Shown here piece by piece: positions 1-7,499 of a stretch of 35,356 nucleotides of DNA. The position numbers and the translations under genes were made by a program. This stretch comes from Niastella sp. Its GTDB lineage: Bacteria; Bacteroidota; Bacteroidia; Chitinophagales; Chitinophagaceae. The stretch's first letter is position 1; every line of letters begins with the position of its first letter. The notes beneath the pieces were generated by a model. It saw nothing but the letters and a program-made list of their open reading frames with translations. It was not told the origin of the DNA and made no database searches. Where the stretch lies: contig JAGIBF010000087.1 of NCBI GenBank assembly GCA_017744515.1, forward strand, positions 1-35,356, in the 5' to 3' direction.

Positions 1-457
1 GCATATACTTGTAGCAGCCCCCGGCAACCCGGATTATCTGTGGCAGCAAAATCACTGTGGCATCTTCCGTTCTGTCAACGGTGCTCAAAGCTGGGATGAT
101 ATTGGACAGACAGATGGTCCGGCGCGTTTTGGTTTTGCCATCACCGTAGCAGAAGACAATCCCAATCAGGCATGGGTGGCTCCTGCCAATAGTGATATGA
201 CGCGTACTGCCATCCAGGGGGCTCTTTGCATTTGCCGCACAGATGATGGTGGTAAAAGCTGGAAAGAACTGAGGAATGGATTGCCGCAGGAGAATTGTTT
301 TGATATCGTGTACCGTCATGCACTGGTAAGCTCCGGTGATGCAGTAGCATTTGGCACCACTACCGGCAACCTGTTCTTTTCGCCTGACAAGGGTGACAGC
401 TGGCAGGTAGTCAACAACTACCTGCCCATGGTATACTCTGTGCAGTTTGCAGATTAA
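1..457 (+). CDS. BNR/Asp-box repeat protein (sialidase or VPS10-like fold), 3' part only
   Basis: This reading frame is open at the left edge (frame starting at base 2) and ends with TAA at 455-457, so only about 151 C-terminal residues are visible. Three Asp-box-like motifs of the form S-x-(N/D)-x-G-x-(S/T)-W can be read: RSVNGAQSW, RTDDGGKSW and SPDKGDSW. They are spaced as in beta-propeller blades of the WD40/YVTN/BNR superfamily. Such proteins include sialidases, xyloglucanases and many uncharacterised exo-type propellers annotated as glycosyl hydrolases or photosystem stability factors. No catalytic residues can be assigned from this fragment, so the substrate is unknown. Its stop codon overlaps the stop of the convergent NTF2-like gene by four bases (454-457), leaving no space for a terminator between them. 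Confidence 0.85.
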   Translation, partial: HILVAAPGNPDYLWQQNHCGIFRSVNGAQSWDDIGQTDGPARFGFAITVAEDNPNQAWVAPANSDMTRTAIQGALCICRTDDGGKSWKELRNGLPQENCFDIVYRHALVSSGDAVAFGTTTGNLFFSPDKGDSWQVVNNYLPMVYSVQFAD

Positions 458-810
458 TTCTTTTTCTTGTTGATGGTATAGGTAACCATGTTTCTGATCT
501 TACCGTCCTGCAACTCATATACATCGCAGTAATACATGTCGTATTCCTGTCCGCTTGCTGTATTCTTACACAGTACTTCTCCACCTACCGAAGCGTGATC
601 ACCTTCCACGATAAAGTGGTCGCGCGTGGCGCTAACTATTACCATGTTCTTATTTGCCTCAAAGAAACTGCGCAATGCTTCTTTGCCGGATATCTTTTGA
701 TCATCCAGTATATTCCACTGCACATCCTCTGTCATATGTTTCAGGATATTCTCTGTGTCGTTCTTATCGAATGCATCGAGGAATTCGTTGATGAGTCTTC
801 TGTTGTCCAT
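454..810 (-). CDS. SnoaL/NTF2-like fold protein
   Basis: A 118-residue protein with the length and pattern of the NTF2-like/SnoaL superfamily: an N-terminal helix (NRRLINEFLDAFDKNDTENIL), then HMTEDVQWNI, a GKEALRSFFEAN segment, and C-terminal strands (GQEYDMYYCDVYELQDGKIRNMVTY, split here between two strands). These cone-shaped folds bind small hydrophobic ligands; some are isomerases or cyclases, and many have no known reaction. It lies 11 bases downstream of the SDR gene on the same strand, so the two are probably one operon acting on the same small molecule. That is inference from spacing. No signal peptide is present, so it should be cytoplasmic. Confidence 0.85.
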   Translation of the reverse strand: MDNRRLINEFLDAFDKNDTENILKHMTEDVQWNILDDQKISGKEALRSFFEANKNMVIVSATRDHFIVEGDHASVGGEVLCKNTASGQEYDMYYCDVYELQDGKIRNMVTYTINKKKN

Positions 811-821
811 AATTACACTTT

Positions 822-1634
822 TTATTGTGGGTGACTAAATGGTATATAAGGTGTTTTATAATTGAGGCCATTGGTAGTTCCTGCTGTTACATCTACCGTC
901 ACGCCGGTGATCTTACCCGCCATATCCGATGCCAGGAAGGTGGCGGTATTGGCAATATCCTCCATCATAGGCAGTTTCTTCAGCATGGTGTCTTCCTCCA
1001 GTTTACGAATGAAGGCGCTCGCAAACTCCGGCATGCTGGCCAGCGCATCCCGGAAAGGTCTTGAATCGGGAGAGCCCGCACTGCGGATATTGATGACCCG
1101 CACATTATACGGTCCCAGTTCTACCGCAAGGTCGCGGGAGAATCCTTCTATAGCACAACAGGCAGGACCAAAGCCTCCCACCAGCGGGTAACCGATGGCG
1201 CCCGGCGTAGCGGTGATGGAAAGGATCACACCGGATTGCTGCCTCATCATCACCCTGCCTGCTGCGCAGGCCGTGATGAACTGGGTTTCCATAGCTATGT
1301 TGACTGGCCGGATAAAGTCGTCAAGGGTCATTTCAGTCAGGGGAACATTTTGGGTATCTTTCACGCCAATAGCATTAAACGATATATCGATGGTACCGGA
1401 TTGACTTATCAGGTTGATGTGGTCATTGACCGCCCGCTCATCAAGGGCATCTACCAGTGCAATAGTGGCCTTCCCTCCCTGGGCCGTGATATCATCCGCC
1501 ACTTTTTGCAGTGAAGCGGCATGGTATCCCGTAAGATGCACCGTGGCGCCATGCCGGGCAAAAGCACGGGCAACGGCTCCACCAATAGAACCTCCGGCAC
1601 CATAGATAACAGCATTTTTATTTTTAAGTAGCAT
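822..1634 (-). CDS. SDR-family oxidoreductase with altered active site
   Basis: A 270-residue Rossmann-fold protein of the short-chain dehydrogenase/reductase family. The cofactor-binding glycine motif is YGAGGSIG (residues 11-18), the structural asparagine is in FNAIG (about residue 87), and the catalytic-serine strand is LSITATPG (Ser139). The expected YxxxK pair should fall in GGFGPACCAIEGFSRDLA, but there it reads Phe155-Gly-Pro-Ala-Cys159, so both the catalytic Tyr and Lys are absent. The C-terminal part keeps the usual SDR form (ASDMAGKITGVTVDVTAGTT). It is therefore either an enzyme with different acid/base chemistry or a binding protein. I recall actinobacterial and Bacteroidota SDRs with a similar GGFG.AC.A segment, so this may be a subfamily trait. 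It is the first gene of a likely operon with the NTF2-like gene. Confidence 0.88.
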   Translation of the reverse strand: MLLKNKNAVIYGAGGSIGGAVARAFARHGATVHLTGYHAASLQKVADDITAQGGKATIALVDALDERAVNDHINLISQSGTIDISFNAIGVKDTQNVPLTEMTLDDFIRPVNIAMETQFITACAAGRVMMRQQSGVILSITATPGAIGYPLVGGFGPACCAIEGFSRDLAVELGPYNVRVINIRSAGSPDSRPFRDALASMPEFASAFIRKLEEDTMLKKLPMMEDIANTATFLASDMAGKITGVTVDVTAGTTNGLNYKTPYIPFSHPQ

Positions 1635-1997
1635 ATACTTGTGTTTTATCTATACAAACTTATTACCTGAAAGGCGGCTGGAAGGCGTGCCGGTCTGACA
1701 ATTTGCGGGGGCTATTGCGACAATTCACTTTTTCCGGATGATATGAGCACCATTCATGAACTGCTATGCATATTAGCTATACGTACAAAAAACGAACGTG
1801 TACATGCAGGCCTCGTTATTTTCTTTTTGCTGTACGATATATTGTGGGTGATCAGGAAATATTTGGCGCTGTAATGTACGACCCAGCCTGGATCGAAAAC
1901 CCTTTTACAATACATTCTAAAAAGCTGTAGCCCGATGGGGCAACAATACACCTAAAGTACAGTCCTTACTAAAAGCCGTTTAACACCACAAGTATGT
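1635..1997. other. Intergenic region without a supported gene
   Basis: This 363-base gap separates two minus-strand genes. A 65-codon minus-strand frame (1754-1951) has no recognisable family and a Cys/Arg/Ser-rich composition, so I do not call it. The stretch around 1900-1950 (AGCCCGATGGGGCAACAATACA) resembles decayed intergenic repeat text, but this is only an impression. A short palindrome, TGTTTAAACA (1995-2004), overlaps the stop codon of the GHKL gene. Confidence 0.5.
1655..1662 (-). promoter_or_regulatory. Possible -7 box for the SDR/NTF2 operon
   Basis: Read on the minus strand, these bases are TAAGTTTG, an exact match to the Bacteroidota -7 consensus TAnnTTTG, about 20 bases upstream of the SDR start codon. 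No TTG stands 17-23 bases further upstream; the nearest is about 36 bases away. The site is therefore only half supported. Confidence 0.3.
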
Positions 1998-4007
1998 TTA
2001 AACAATCTTTCGCTGGATGGCAGCGGTGTTGGCTGCAGCTGCGCGAACTGCTTCGGCGGCTGTTTCGGGTGCCTCGTTAAGTGTTTTTCTTTCCAGTTGT
2101 AGTTTATCGTTGAGGAACTTATGCTTCATCTCGAATTCGTTGATCACCTCGCTCCACTTCTTTATGAATATTTTATACTGACCTGTTTTAAAAGCCAGTG
2201 ACTTTTCTCCGTGGGGTTTGGCATTGTCCAGTGCTGCTTCTATTTCTCCGCGGCTGTTGAAGTCGGTGCCTATGAGGTAAAACTCCCAGGTCATGTTGTT
2301 GCCATTGAACTGTGGTTCGTTCATGATGACGTTCATGTATTTCTTTACCTGCGCCAGTTCGTTTTCGCCCAGCTTCAGGGCCGGGTGTTTCAGTTCTACT
2401 ACAATGTTCCTGATCTCATGGGTCAGTATATCCTGCCGGCAAAGGAAAATATCCATTTCCCGGTATTTGTCTTCGTGGTTGATCGGCAGCACCGGGACAT
2501 CTCCACGCAGCAAATGAATATGCCGCCTGAGCGCTTCTTCAAACTTTGGCTCGGCAGCAGTAACCAGGTGGTATTGTTCTCCAAATATCCAGTAATGGGC
2601 TTCTACCAGTTTTTGAAGGTGATCACGTTCATTGGCTTTTAGTTCTTTGCGTACAATCAGGTCGCGCAAGGTATCGATGGTTTTGTAGCGATCTTCTATC
2701 AATCGGATCGTGTGGTTCACGCGGGCCAGCCGGGTTATTTTAATGATGGACGCCATCTGCTTTCTTTCCTGGTTGGAGAGCTCTACCACGCCATCGAGGA
2801 TATCGAACAACTTGTCTCTTTCAAGACTATCCAGCATCAGGTTCAGCAGCCGCACAAAGGTCTTCTTCTGCTCCGTATTGAGGTTGAGGAATAGCTTGGG
2901 TTGCACTTCGTATAGTCCACGCACCAGGTTTTCCAATTCTATCTTACGGATCACATCCCAGGGATTGTCGCTGAATACGGGAAAGATATCATCCTGTTCA
3001 TACTGGCTGATCAGGATATCGGTGTACTGTTTAAGGTAGGGCTTTCGTTTATCGAGCAGGAAGGCCGAGAGCTTTTTGTGCAGGAAGCGGAATACCGGAT
3101 CGATGCGGGTGCTGCCGATGAACGCCAACTGGGGATCGGTATTCGTGCCTTTGAACTTAAACTGATCAAAGTAACTGCTCTTGATGTAGACGCTGTGGTA
3201 GAAATGATCGCCTTTGTTGTTGAGGGAGGTAAATTCTTTGTACCGTTCGATATTATCAGCGCCTATATAATAATATTTGGAAAACTCCTTGTTGATCTTC
3301 ATATTCCACCGCACATACTGCACTTCAAACTCATTGTTGCTATCCTGGTGGTTCAGCATGAAGTGGTGGGTATCGCCGATAATAGATGAATAGTCCAGCG
3401 GGGCACCATTGACCAGTAAGGCATAGCCATTGTCCTTGTTCAGTTCGAGGTACCAGCCAAACTCCAGGCAGAGGAAATCCATCAATTCTTCCTGAAGCTT
3501 GCCATCAGTAATATCCGGCAGCATATTGTAGAAGGTGACTGATGTGCCGGTCGCTTTCTTCTTTACCTCATGTACGCCTGAATCGGGGCTCTCGTATTTA
3601 TTAATGGAATCGAATTTGATATTGATGAAGTACTCATACTTCTTTTTCTTTTCCTCATAGACCGTATTCCAGATGGCTTCCGTGGCAAACTTGAAAAAGG
3701 TAAGCCGCCCTACTCCATTCTTGCCATGTACTGCAGAAGTATTCTTGGGTGATTCTATCTCGATGGCTTTTTGCGAATCGAAGAAGGGAGAGAATTTTTC
3801 AGCCAGCTGCGCCCGGTTGATGCCATAGCCATTATCGATGATCTCCATCTTTGCCACAAAGCCAAGGTTATTGGCTTCGTAATTCAACTGTACTGTATTT
3901 GCCTTAGCGTCGAACCCATTCCAGATGTATTCGGCAATCGCCTGCTTGTAATCAAACCTGCTGAGTACTTTCTGGATGCCTTTCCCCGTGATCTCGATAT
4001 TTGCCAT
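1998..4007 (-). CDS. GHKL ATPase fused to Shedu-like PD-(D/E)XK nuclease (putative defence protein)
   Basis: A 669-residue protein. The N-terminus is a GHKL (gyrase B/Hsp90/histidine kinase/MutL) ATPase: N-box AIAEYIWNGFDAKAN (Glu26, Asn30, Asp33), G1 box IIDNGYGI (Asp58, Gly60, Gly62) and G2 box GKNGVGR (95-101). Residues about 115-330 fit a transducer-like beta-rich region, as in MORC/MutL-type proteins. Residues about 440-640 form a second domain: WIFGEQYHLV (473-482), REMDIFL (Asp519), VVELKHP (Glu538, Lys540) and AQVKKY (Gln553). That is a D...ExK...Q nuclease core with the flavour of DUF4263/Shedu endonucleases. The C-tail (645-669) is Ala-rich. No transmembrane segment is visible. GHKL-nuclease fusions are known from restriction and phage-defence contexts, but I cannot match this exact architecture to a named system. 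It is transcribed divergently from the AraC gene, has no methylase partner nearby, and has its own inverted repeat just upstream. Confidence 0.85.
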   Translation of the reverse strand: MANIEITGKGIQKVLSRFDYKQAIAEYIWNGFDAKANTVQLNYEANNLGFVAKMEIIDNGYGINRAQLAEKFSPFFDSQKAIEIESPKNTSAVHGKNGVGRLTFFKFATEAIWNTVYEEKKKKYEYFINIKFDSINKYESPDSGVHEVKKKATGTSVTFYNMLPDITDGKLQEELMDFLCLEFGWYLELNKDNGYALLVNGAPLDYSSIIGDTHHFMLNHQDSNNEFEVQYVRWNMKINKEFSKYYYIGADNIERYKEFTSLNNKGDHFYHSVYIKSSYFDQFKFKGTNTDPQLAFIGSTRIDPVFRFLHKKLSAFLLDKRKPYLKQYTDILISQYEQDDIFPVFSDNPWDVIRKIELENLVRGLYEVQPKLFLNLNTEQKKTFVRLLNLMLDSLERDKLFDILDGVVELSNQERKQMASIIKITRLARVNHTIRLIEDRYKTIDTLRDLIVRKELKANERDHLQKLVEAHYWIFGEQYHLVTAAEPKFEEALRRHIHLLRGDVPVLPINHEDKYREMDIFLCRQDILTHEIRNIVVELKHPALKLGENELAQVKKYMNVIMNEPQFNGNNMTWEFYLIGTDFNSRGEIEAALDNAKPHGEKSLAFKTGQYKIFIKKWSEVINEFEMKHKFLNDKLQLERKTLNEAPETAAEAVRAAAANTAAIQRKIV

Positions 4008-4013
4008 CTTACT

Positions 4014-4061
4014 ACTAATATATTTAGCTAAATTACTGAACGCATCACTAAATATATTAGT
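4014..4061. promoter_or_regulatory. Perfect 14-bp inverted repeat upstream of the GHKL-nuclease gene
   Basis: The left arm ACTAATATATTTAG (4014-4027) and right arm CTAAATATATTAGT (4048-4061) are exact reverse complements separated by 20 bases. A further 12-bp palindrome, ATTTAGCTAAAT (4022-4033), overlaps the left arm. The element begins seven bases upstream of the start codon at 4007, so it would either sit in the leader RNA or overlap the promoter. It could be an operator for a dimeric repressor or a leader hairpin. Confidence 0.6.
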
Positions 4062-4156
4062 TCAGGTCATAACTTTTTATCCACCGACAGGCGGCTCCGC
4101 CCTCCATCTCCCTCAGCTCCTTCACAATGAGCGCTTTACAAATTGCAGGGAGACAG

Positions 4157-4178
4157 ACCTGCCAACAGGCTGGCAGGT
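4157..4178. repeat. Small inverted repeat ACCTGCCA/TGGCAGGT
   Basis: Arms at 4157-4164 and 4171-4178 pair perfectly around a six-base ACAGGC loop. The GC-rich text stands out from the AT-rich spacer between the divergent GHKL and AraC genes. CCTGCC/GGCAGG hairpins are common interspersed repeats in Bacteroidota; a regulatory role is not shown. Confidence 0.45.
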
Positions 4179-4247
4179 TAATGCTGCTTTACATAATACA
4201 CTATCTGAGAGAAAGTATTGTAATTTTAGCAGCCTGACCGATTAATA

Positions 4248-5012
4248 ATGAAGTTTCAAAAAATCATACCGTCAGTACAATTAAGACCTTATGTCAAACA
4301 CTTTGTGGTATCGGAAAACACTGAGGCGTCTGCCTATAAAGTATTTCCATCCTCAGGCCTTGTCGTTGGGTTTCAATACCGCGGTAGTTTGTCGCTGCTC
4401 CAAAATGGCGAAGCAAACAACCTGGCCACAGCTGGCGTTACCGGCATTGCCGATAGTTATAAAGTATTCAGCAATGCTGCCGGCATCGGTTCTATCCTTG
4501 CTTATTTTACAGAGACAGGGTTTGCTCATTTCTCTTCACAGCCTGTCCATGAGCTGTTCAACCAAAGTATTTCCCTTGACCATCTTTTCGATAAAAGCAA
4601 GTTAGCAGAAACGGAAGAAAAGCTATCGCTGGTGAAAACAGACGGGCAACGCATACAGGTAGTGGAGCGTTTTTTATTGTCGCAGTTAAAAGATATTCAG
4701 GCGGACAAGCTCATCATCGAAGCGGTTAAGATGATCTATGATTCCAGGGGCACTATCCGCATCAGGGAACTGAATGAAAAGCTGTTTATCAGTCAGAGCC
4801 CCTTTGAAAAACGATTCCGCAAGCTGGTAGGCACCACACCCAAGAAGTTTGCTTCTATTGTACGTTTCAACACCGTGCTCGACAACCTCGGCAAAGTCAA
4901 ATCACTTACAGAACTTTGCTACGACAATAACTTCTTTGACCAGGCTCATTTTATTAAAGACTTCAAACAGTTTACCGGTGATACTCCGGACAACTTCAAA
5001 CGGTGGATATAG
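4248..5012 (+). CDS. AraC-family transcriptional regulator (DUF6597-type)
   Basis: A 254-residue cytoplasmic regulator. Residues 1 to about 130 match the beta-rich sensor type seen in DUF6597/AraC proteins, opening with SVQLRPYVKHFVVSEN. The C-terminal ~100 residues form the two-helix-turn-helix AraC DNA-binding domain: IRIRELNEKLFISQSPFEKRF is the first HTH (given here only to mark it), followed by LVGTTPKKFASIVRFN, SLTELCYDNNFFDQAHFIKDF and the closing TGDTPDNFKRW. The start is ATG at 4248. It is divergent from the GHKL-nuclease gene and 67 bases upstream of the DUF1398 gene on the same strand. Regulator-next-to-DUF1398 is a natural regulator/target pairing, but the ligand and targets are unknown. 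Confidence 0.92.
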   Translation: MKFQKIIPSVQLRPYVKHFVVSENTEASAYKVFPSSGLVVGFQYRGSLSLLQNGEANNLATAGVTGIADSYKVFSNAAGIGSILAYFTETGFAHFSSQPVHELFNQSISLDHLFDKSKLAETEEKLSLVKTDGQRIQVVERFLLSQLKDIQADKLIIEAVKMIYDSRGTIRIRELNEKLFISQSPFEKRFRKLVGTTPKKFASIVRFNTVLDNLGKVKSLTELCYDNNFFDQAHFIKDFKQFTGDTPDNFKRWI

Positions 5013-5048
5013 ATAAACGACTTTTTACAATTCCCGGCCTCGCTGCGT

Positions 5049-5075
5049 TTTGATTTTTGCATCAACAAAATCAAA
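5049..5075 (+). promoter_or_regulatory. 9-bp inverted repeat just before the DUF1398 start
   Basis: TTTGATTTT (5049-5057) and AAAATCAAA (5067-5075) pair perfectly around a nine-base loop, ending four bases before the ATG at 5080. GATTTTTG inside it is one mismatch from a -7 box, without a matching TTG upstream. It may be an operator for the adjacent AraC protein or a leader hairpin. Confidence 0.4.
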
Positions 5076-5079
5076 CACC

Positions 5080-5469
5080 ATGTTTACATTAGAGCAGATC
5101 AGGACAGCGCACGCCAAAGTTAGATCCGGGGCCGACTTTCCAGCCTACATCCGGGAGTTGAAGGAATTGGGGATTACGCATTATGAATTTTATGTGACGG
5201 ATGGACATACAGACTATCGGGGGAACAATGATTTCAAACTCGTTTCTCCTGCCAAATACAGCGTGCTTATCATTTCGGATAATATCAACGCAGAGCAATT
5301 TAAAAAGGACCTGCTTCATCACCAGCAGGGTGGATCGGATTACTTGCGTTTCTGCCAGCAATGTGCGGGCAATGGTATTGAAATGTGGGCAGTGAGTCTG
5401 CAGGCAATGACCTGCACGTATTATGATAAGACCGGAGCCGAGGTGTTGGTAGAAAATATCCTGCAATAG
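5080..5469 (+). CDS. DUF1398 family protein
   Basis: A 129-residue protein resembling the DUF1398 family (E. coli YbcV type), which has no known reaction. Typical pieces are FTLEQIRTAHAKVRSGADFP, YIRELKELGITHYEFYVTDG, HTDYRGNN, and the C-terminal CQQCAGNGIEMWAVSLQAMTC followed by TYYDKTG. I place the start at ATG 5080. A TTG at 5050 would add ten residues (IFASTKSNT) lying inside the inverted repeat, which fits a leader better than protein. There is no signal peptide. It follows the AraC gene by 67 bases and is convergent with the DUF4159 gene across a 70-base gap containing a direct repeat (CCCGAAATT, twice, near 5516-5537). Confidence 0.88.
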   Translation: MFTLEQIRTAHAKVRSGADFPAYIRELKELGITHYEFYVTDGHTDYRGNNDFKLVSPAKYSVLIISDNINAEQFKKDLLHHQQGGSDYLRFCQQCAGNGIEMWAVSLQAMTCTYYDKTGAEVLVENILQ

Positions 5470-5539
5470 CAACAAGCAACAATTCAGCACTAAGCTGCAT
5501 CTAAAGAACCCGGAACCCGAAATTCTAAACCCGAAATTA

Positions 5540-6166
5540 TTATGCCTGCATGGCGTATAGGATGATGTTGAGGCCGAATTTGGTATTGTCCTCGGCCATG
5601 AACCGCTTGTTGCGGAAGTCGTAATCCCATTCGCAGCCATAGTCTTTATTGCTGTAGAGTACTGCAATGCGGCCGTTGATCTCGACCGCCTTCAGATAAT
5701 CGTGCACCAGGTCGTCGCCCCAGCCGTTCAGTTCGAAGGAGGTGGGCGGCGGCCCTTTTTCGAAGGTGAAGAATGACCGGTACAGCTCGTGATTGTTGGG
5801 TATTTTTTTAAGTGCCTGCGGACCAAAGGTGGTACTCATTTGCGTTTCGAAGGATTTGGCAAACAGGCCGTCTATATCGTGGTTGCAATCGTCTACAAAT
5901 ACAAATCCTCCATTCTGCACGTATTTTTTGAAGTTGGCCTGCTCCCGGGCATCGAACTGTACCAGCTTGTGGCCGCTGAGGTAACAGAAGGGGGCGGAGA
6001 AAATGTCTTCGCTCCCCAATTCTACGATCCGCTCCTGCGGATTTACAGGAATGGTAGTATACTCCACCAGTGAGTTCAATAAATTTACAGGCATGCGCTG
6101 GTCTGTATCCCAGTCGCCGGAACGGTATTTTAATCGGGAGAAGGTGAACTTGTTGCCTGCGCGCAT
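5540..6166 (-). CDS. DUF4159 domain-containing protein
   Basis: A 208-residue protein matching DUF4159, a flavodoxin/GATase-like fold often encoded beside MoxR/DUF58 clusters. Visible landmarks are FTFSRLKYRSGDWDTDQRMP at the start, the core FSAPFCYLSGH, FKKYVQNGGFVFVDDCNHD, and GRIAVLYSNKDYGCEWDY near the end. Many DUF4159 proteins have a signal peptide, but here the frame begins MRAGNKFTFSRLKYR with no hydrophobic leader. Either this one is cytoplasmic or the export signal lies upstream in another start; no in-frame extension is evident. It is divergent from the MoxR gene, so it is not in the same transcript as its usual partners. Confidence 0.88.
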   Translation of the reverse strand: MRAGNKFTFSRLKYRSGDWDTDQRMPVNLLNSLVEYTTIPVNPQERIVELGSEDIFSAPFCYLSGHKLVQFDAREQANFKKYVQNGGFVFVDDCNHDIDGLFAKSFETQMSTTFGPQALKKIPNNHELYRSFFTFEKGPPPTSFELNGWGDDLVHDYLKAVEINGRIAVLYSNKDYGCEWDYDFRNKRFMAEDNTKFGLNIILYAMQA

Positions 6167-6183
6167 ATAAAGTTGTTGAATCG

Positions 6184-6211
6184 TTGTCAGAGTTTACCCC
6201 GTTCTGCGGGG
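6184..6211 (-). repeat. Interspersed repeat B (hairpin + TAAACTCTGACAA), copy 1
   Basis: On the minus strand this reads CCCCG-CAGAA-CGGGG followed by TAAACTCTGACAA. The GC stem is at 6197-6201/6207-6211. Further copies of the same tail occur at 14146-14173 and 27838-27856, each beside a copy of repeat A. Confidence 0.7.
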
Positions 6212-6231
6212 TTGAGTCCCTTTTTCTACTA

Positions 6232-6255
6232 CCCTTCGACAAGCTCAGGGTGACA
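6232..6255 (+). repeat. Interspersed repeat A, copy 1
   Basis: Stem CCCT, loop TCGACAAGCTC, stem AGGG, tail TGACA. A partial tail (GGGTGACAA) follows at 6262-6270. It lies in the 299-base gap between the divergent DUF4159 and MoxR genes. Confidence 0.85.
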
Positions 6256-6293
6256 TAGGCCGGGTGACAAACCAAGCTGACAATTTAAGTAAA

Positions 6294-6440
6294 ATGAAAT
6301 TGAGATTAAAATGGTTATTTTTCATAGCAGGCAAAAGAAAAGGAAAGGTTATGACGTCAAAAAGTCCGAACTTCCGTCGCCACGACTGGAATTTAGTTCC
6401 TGATCATCAATCTGCCATAGCCATTATTGCTTTCCATTGA
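6294..6440 (+). CDS. Possible 48-residue small ORF before moxR
   Basis: ATG at 6294, TGA at 6438-6440. The peptide starts MKLRLKWLFFIAGKRKGK and continues with a polar stretch (SPNFRRHDWNLVPDHQ). It has no recognisable family. It overlaps the earliest possible TTG start of the MoxR gene in another frame and could simply be leader sequence. I list it only because it fills most of an otherwise empty 200-base stretch. Confidence 0.15.
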   Translation: MKLRLKWLFFIAGKRKGKVMTSKSPNFRRHDWNLVPDHQSAIAIIAFH

Positions 6441-6465
6441 AATCTATTTTAACCAAAACTACTAT

Positions 6466-7467
6466 TTGACCTTGGTATTAACAGCAACAAATGTCAGCGA
6501 CCTGCTGCAAAAAGTATCCCTACTCAAAAAAGAGATCCAAAAGGTGATCGTTGGACAGGACGAAGTACTGGAAGAAATACTGGTAGCACTGCTGGCCGGT
6601 GGCCACTGCCTGCTGGAGGGTGTGCCGGGCCTCGCCAAAACGCTGATGGTGCGTACGCTGTCGCAGGCTGTACACCTTAGCTTCCGGCGTATCCAGTTTA
6701 CGCCCGACCTCATGCCTTCTGACATTATTGGTACGGAGATCCTCGAAGAGGACCTGATGACCGGCAAGCGGAGTTTCATTTTTACCAAGGGACCGCTGTT
6801 TGCCAATATCCTGCTGGCCGATGAGATCAACCGCACGCCGCCGAAGACACAGTCGGCGCTGCTGGAAGCCATGCAGGAATTCGAGGTAACGTATGCGGGC
6901 AAGACTTATCACCTCGACCGTCCATTCTTTATATTAGCTACTCAAAACCCCATAGAACAGGCGGGTACCTATCCCCTGCCTGAGGCTCAGCTGGACCGGT
7001 TCTTATTGTATGTAAAGATCGGCTATCCTTCAGAACAGGAAGAGCTGCAAATTTTAAGTAATACTACCGGCAGCCGCCAGCACAAAGTGTCCGCTATTGT
7101 GAGCGGTGAGGAAATCATCCAACTGCAGGGGCTCGTACGGGATGTGACCATCAGCGACGATCTCGTTGGCTGGGCTGGCAAGATAGTCCGTGCTACACGT
7201 CCGGACACTACAACCGCCGATTATGTAAAGGAGTGGGTGCGCTGGGGTGCTGGTCCGCGTGCAGGACAAGCATTGATCCTTACTGCCAAAGCAAGGGCTT
7301 TGTTGCATGGCCGCTATGCCGTAACAGAGGCCGACGTCCAGGCTATGGCCTACCCTGTATTACGTCACCGCATCCTGATGAACTTTAAAGCGGATGCAGA
7401 GCGTGTGACACCGGATATGGTTACGGCCAACTTGTTGAAAGTGATTGAAAGACCCAGAGCATTGTGA
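6466..7467 (+). CDS. MoxR-family AAA+ ATPase
   Basis: A MoxR-type AAA+ ATPase, a cytoplasmic chaperone-like motor that usually works with vWA/DUF58 proteins. Motifs in order (numbered from 6466): IQKVIVGQDEVLEEIL, Walker A GVPGLAKT (about 52-59), the MoxR signature FTPDLMPSDIIGTEIL, Walker B ILLADEINR (about 115-123), sensor 1 ATQNP (about 158-162), and an arginine-bearing C-domain GAGPRAGQAL. No in-frame ATG precedes the AAA domain, so the start must be non-ATG. TTG at 6466 or 6472 gives the usual MoxR N-terminus; TTG at 6427 would add 13 unusual residues. It heads the cluster with DUF58 71 bases downstream. That gap carries repeated ATTCGT text (about 7500-7530). Confidence 0.93.
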   Translation: MTLVLTATNVSDLLQKVSLLKKEIQKVIVGQDEVLEEILVALLAGGHCLLEGVPGLAKTLMVRTLSQAVHLSFRRIQFTPDLMPSDIIGTEILEEDLMTGKRSFIFTKGPLFANILLADEINRTPPKTQSALLEAMQEFEVTYAGKTYHLDRPFFILATQNPIEQAGTYPLPEAQLDRFLLYVKIGYPSEQEELQILSNTTGSRQHKVSAIVSGEEIIQLQGLVRDVTISDDLVGWAGKIVRATRPDTTTADYVKEWVRWGAGPRAGQALILTAKARALLHGRYAVTEADVQAMAYPVLRHRILMNFKADAERVTPDMVTANLLKVIERPRAL

Positions 7468-7499
7468 GTTCAGAGTCGGGAGTATAGAGTTCAAAGTTG

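Noticed and set aside
1754..1951. 65-codon minus-strand frame in the SDR-GHKL spacer
   Set aside because: Rich in Cys, Arg and Ser, without a domain or start signal; probably non-coding.
1998..4007. Reading the GHKL protein as a histidine kinase or Hsp90
   Set aside because: There is no H-box, membrane span or Hsp90 middle domain, and the C-terminal half carries a nuclease-type D...ExK motif instead.
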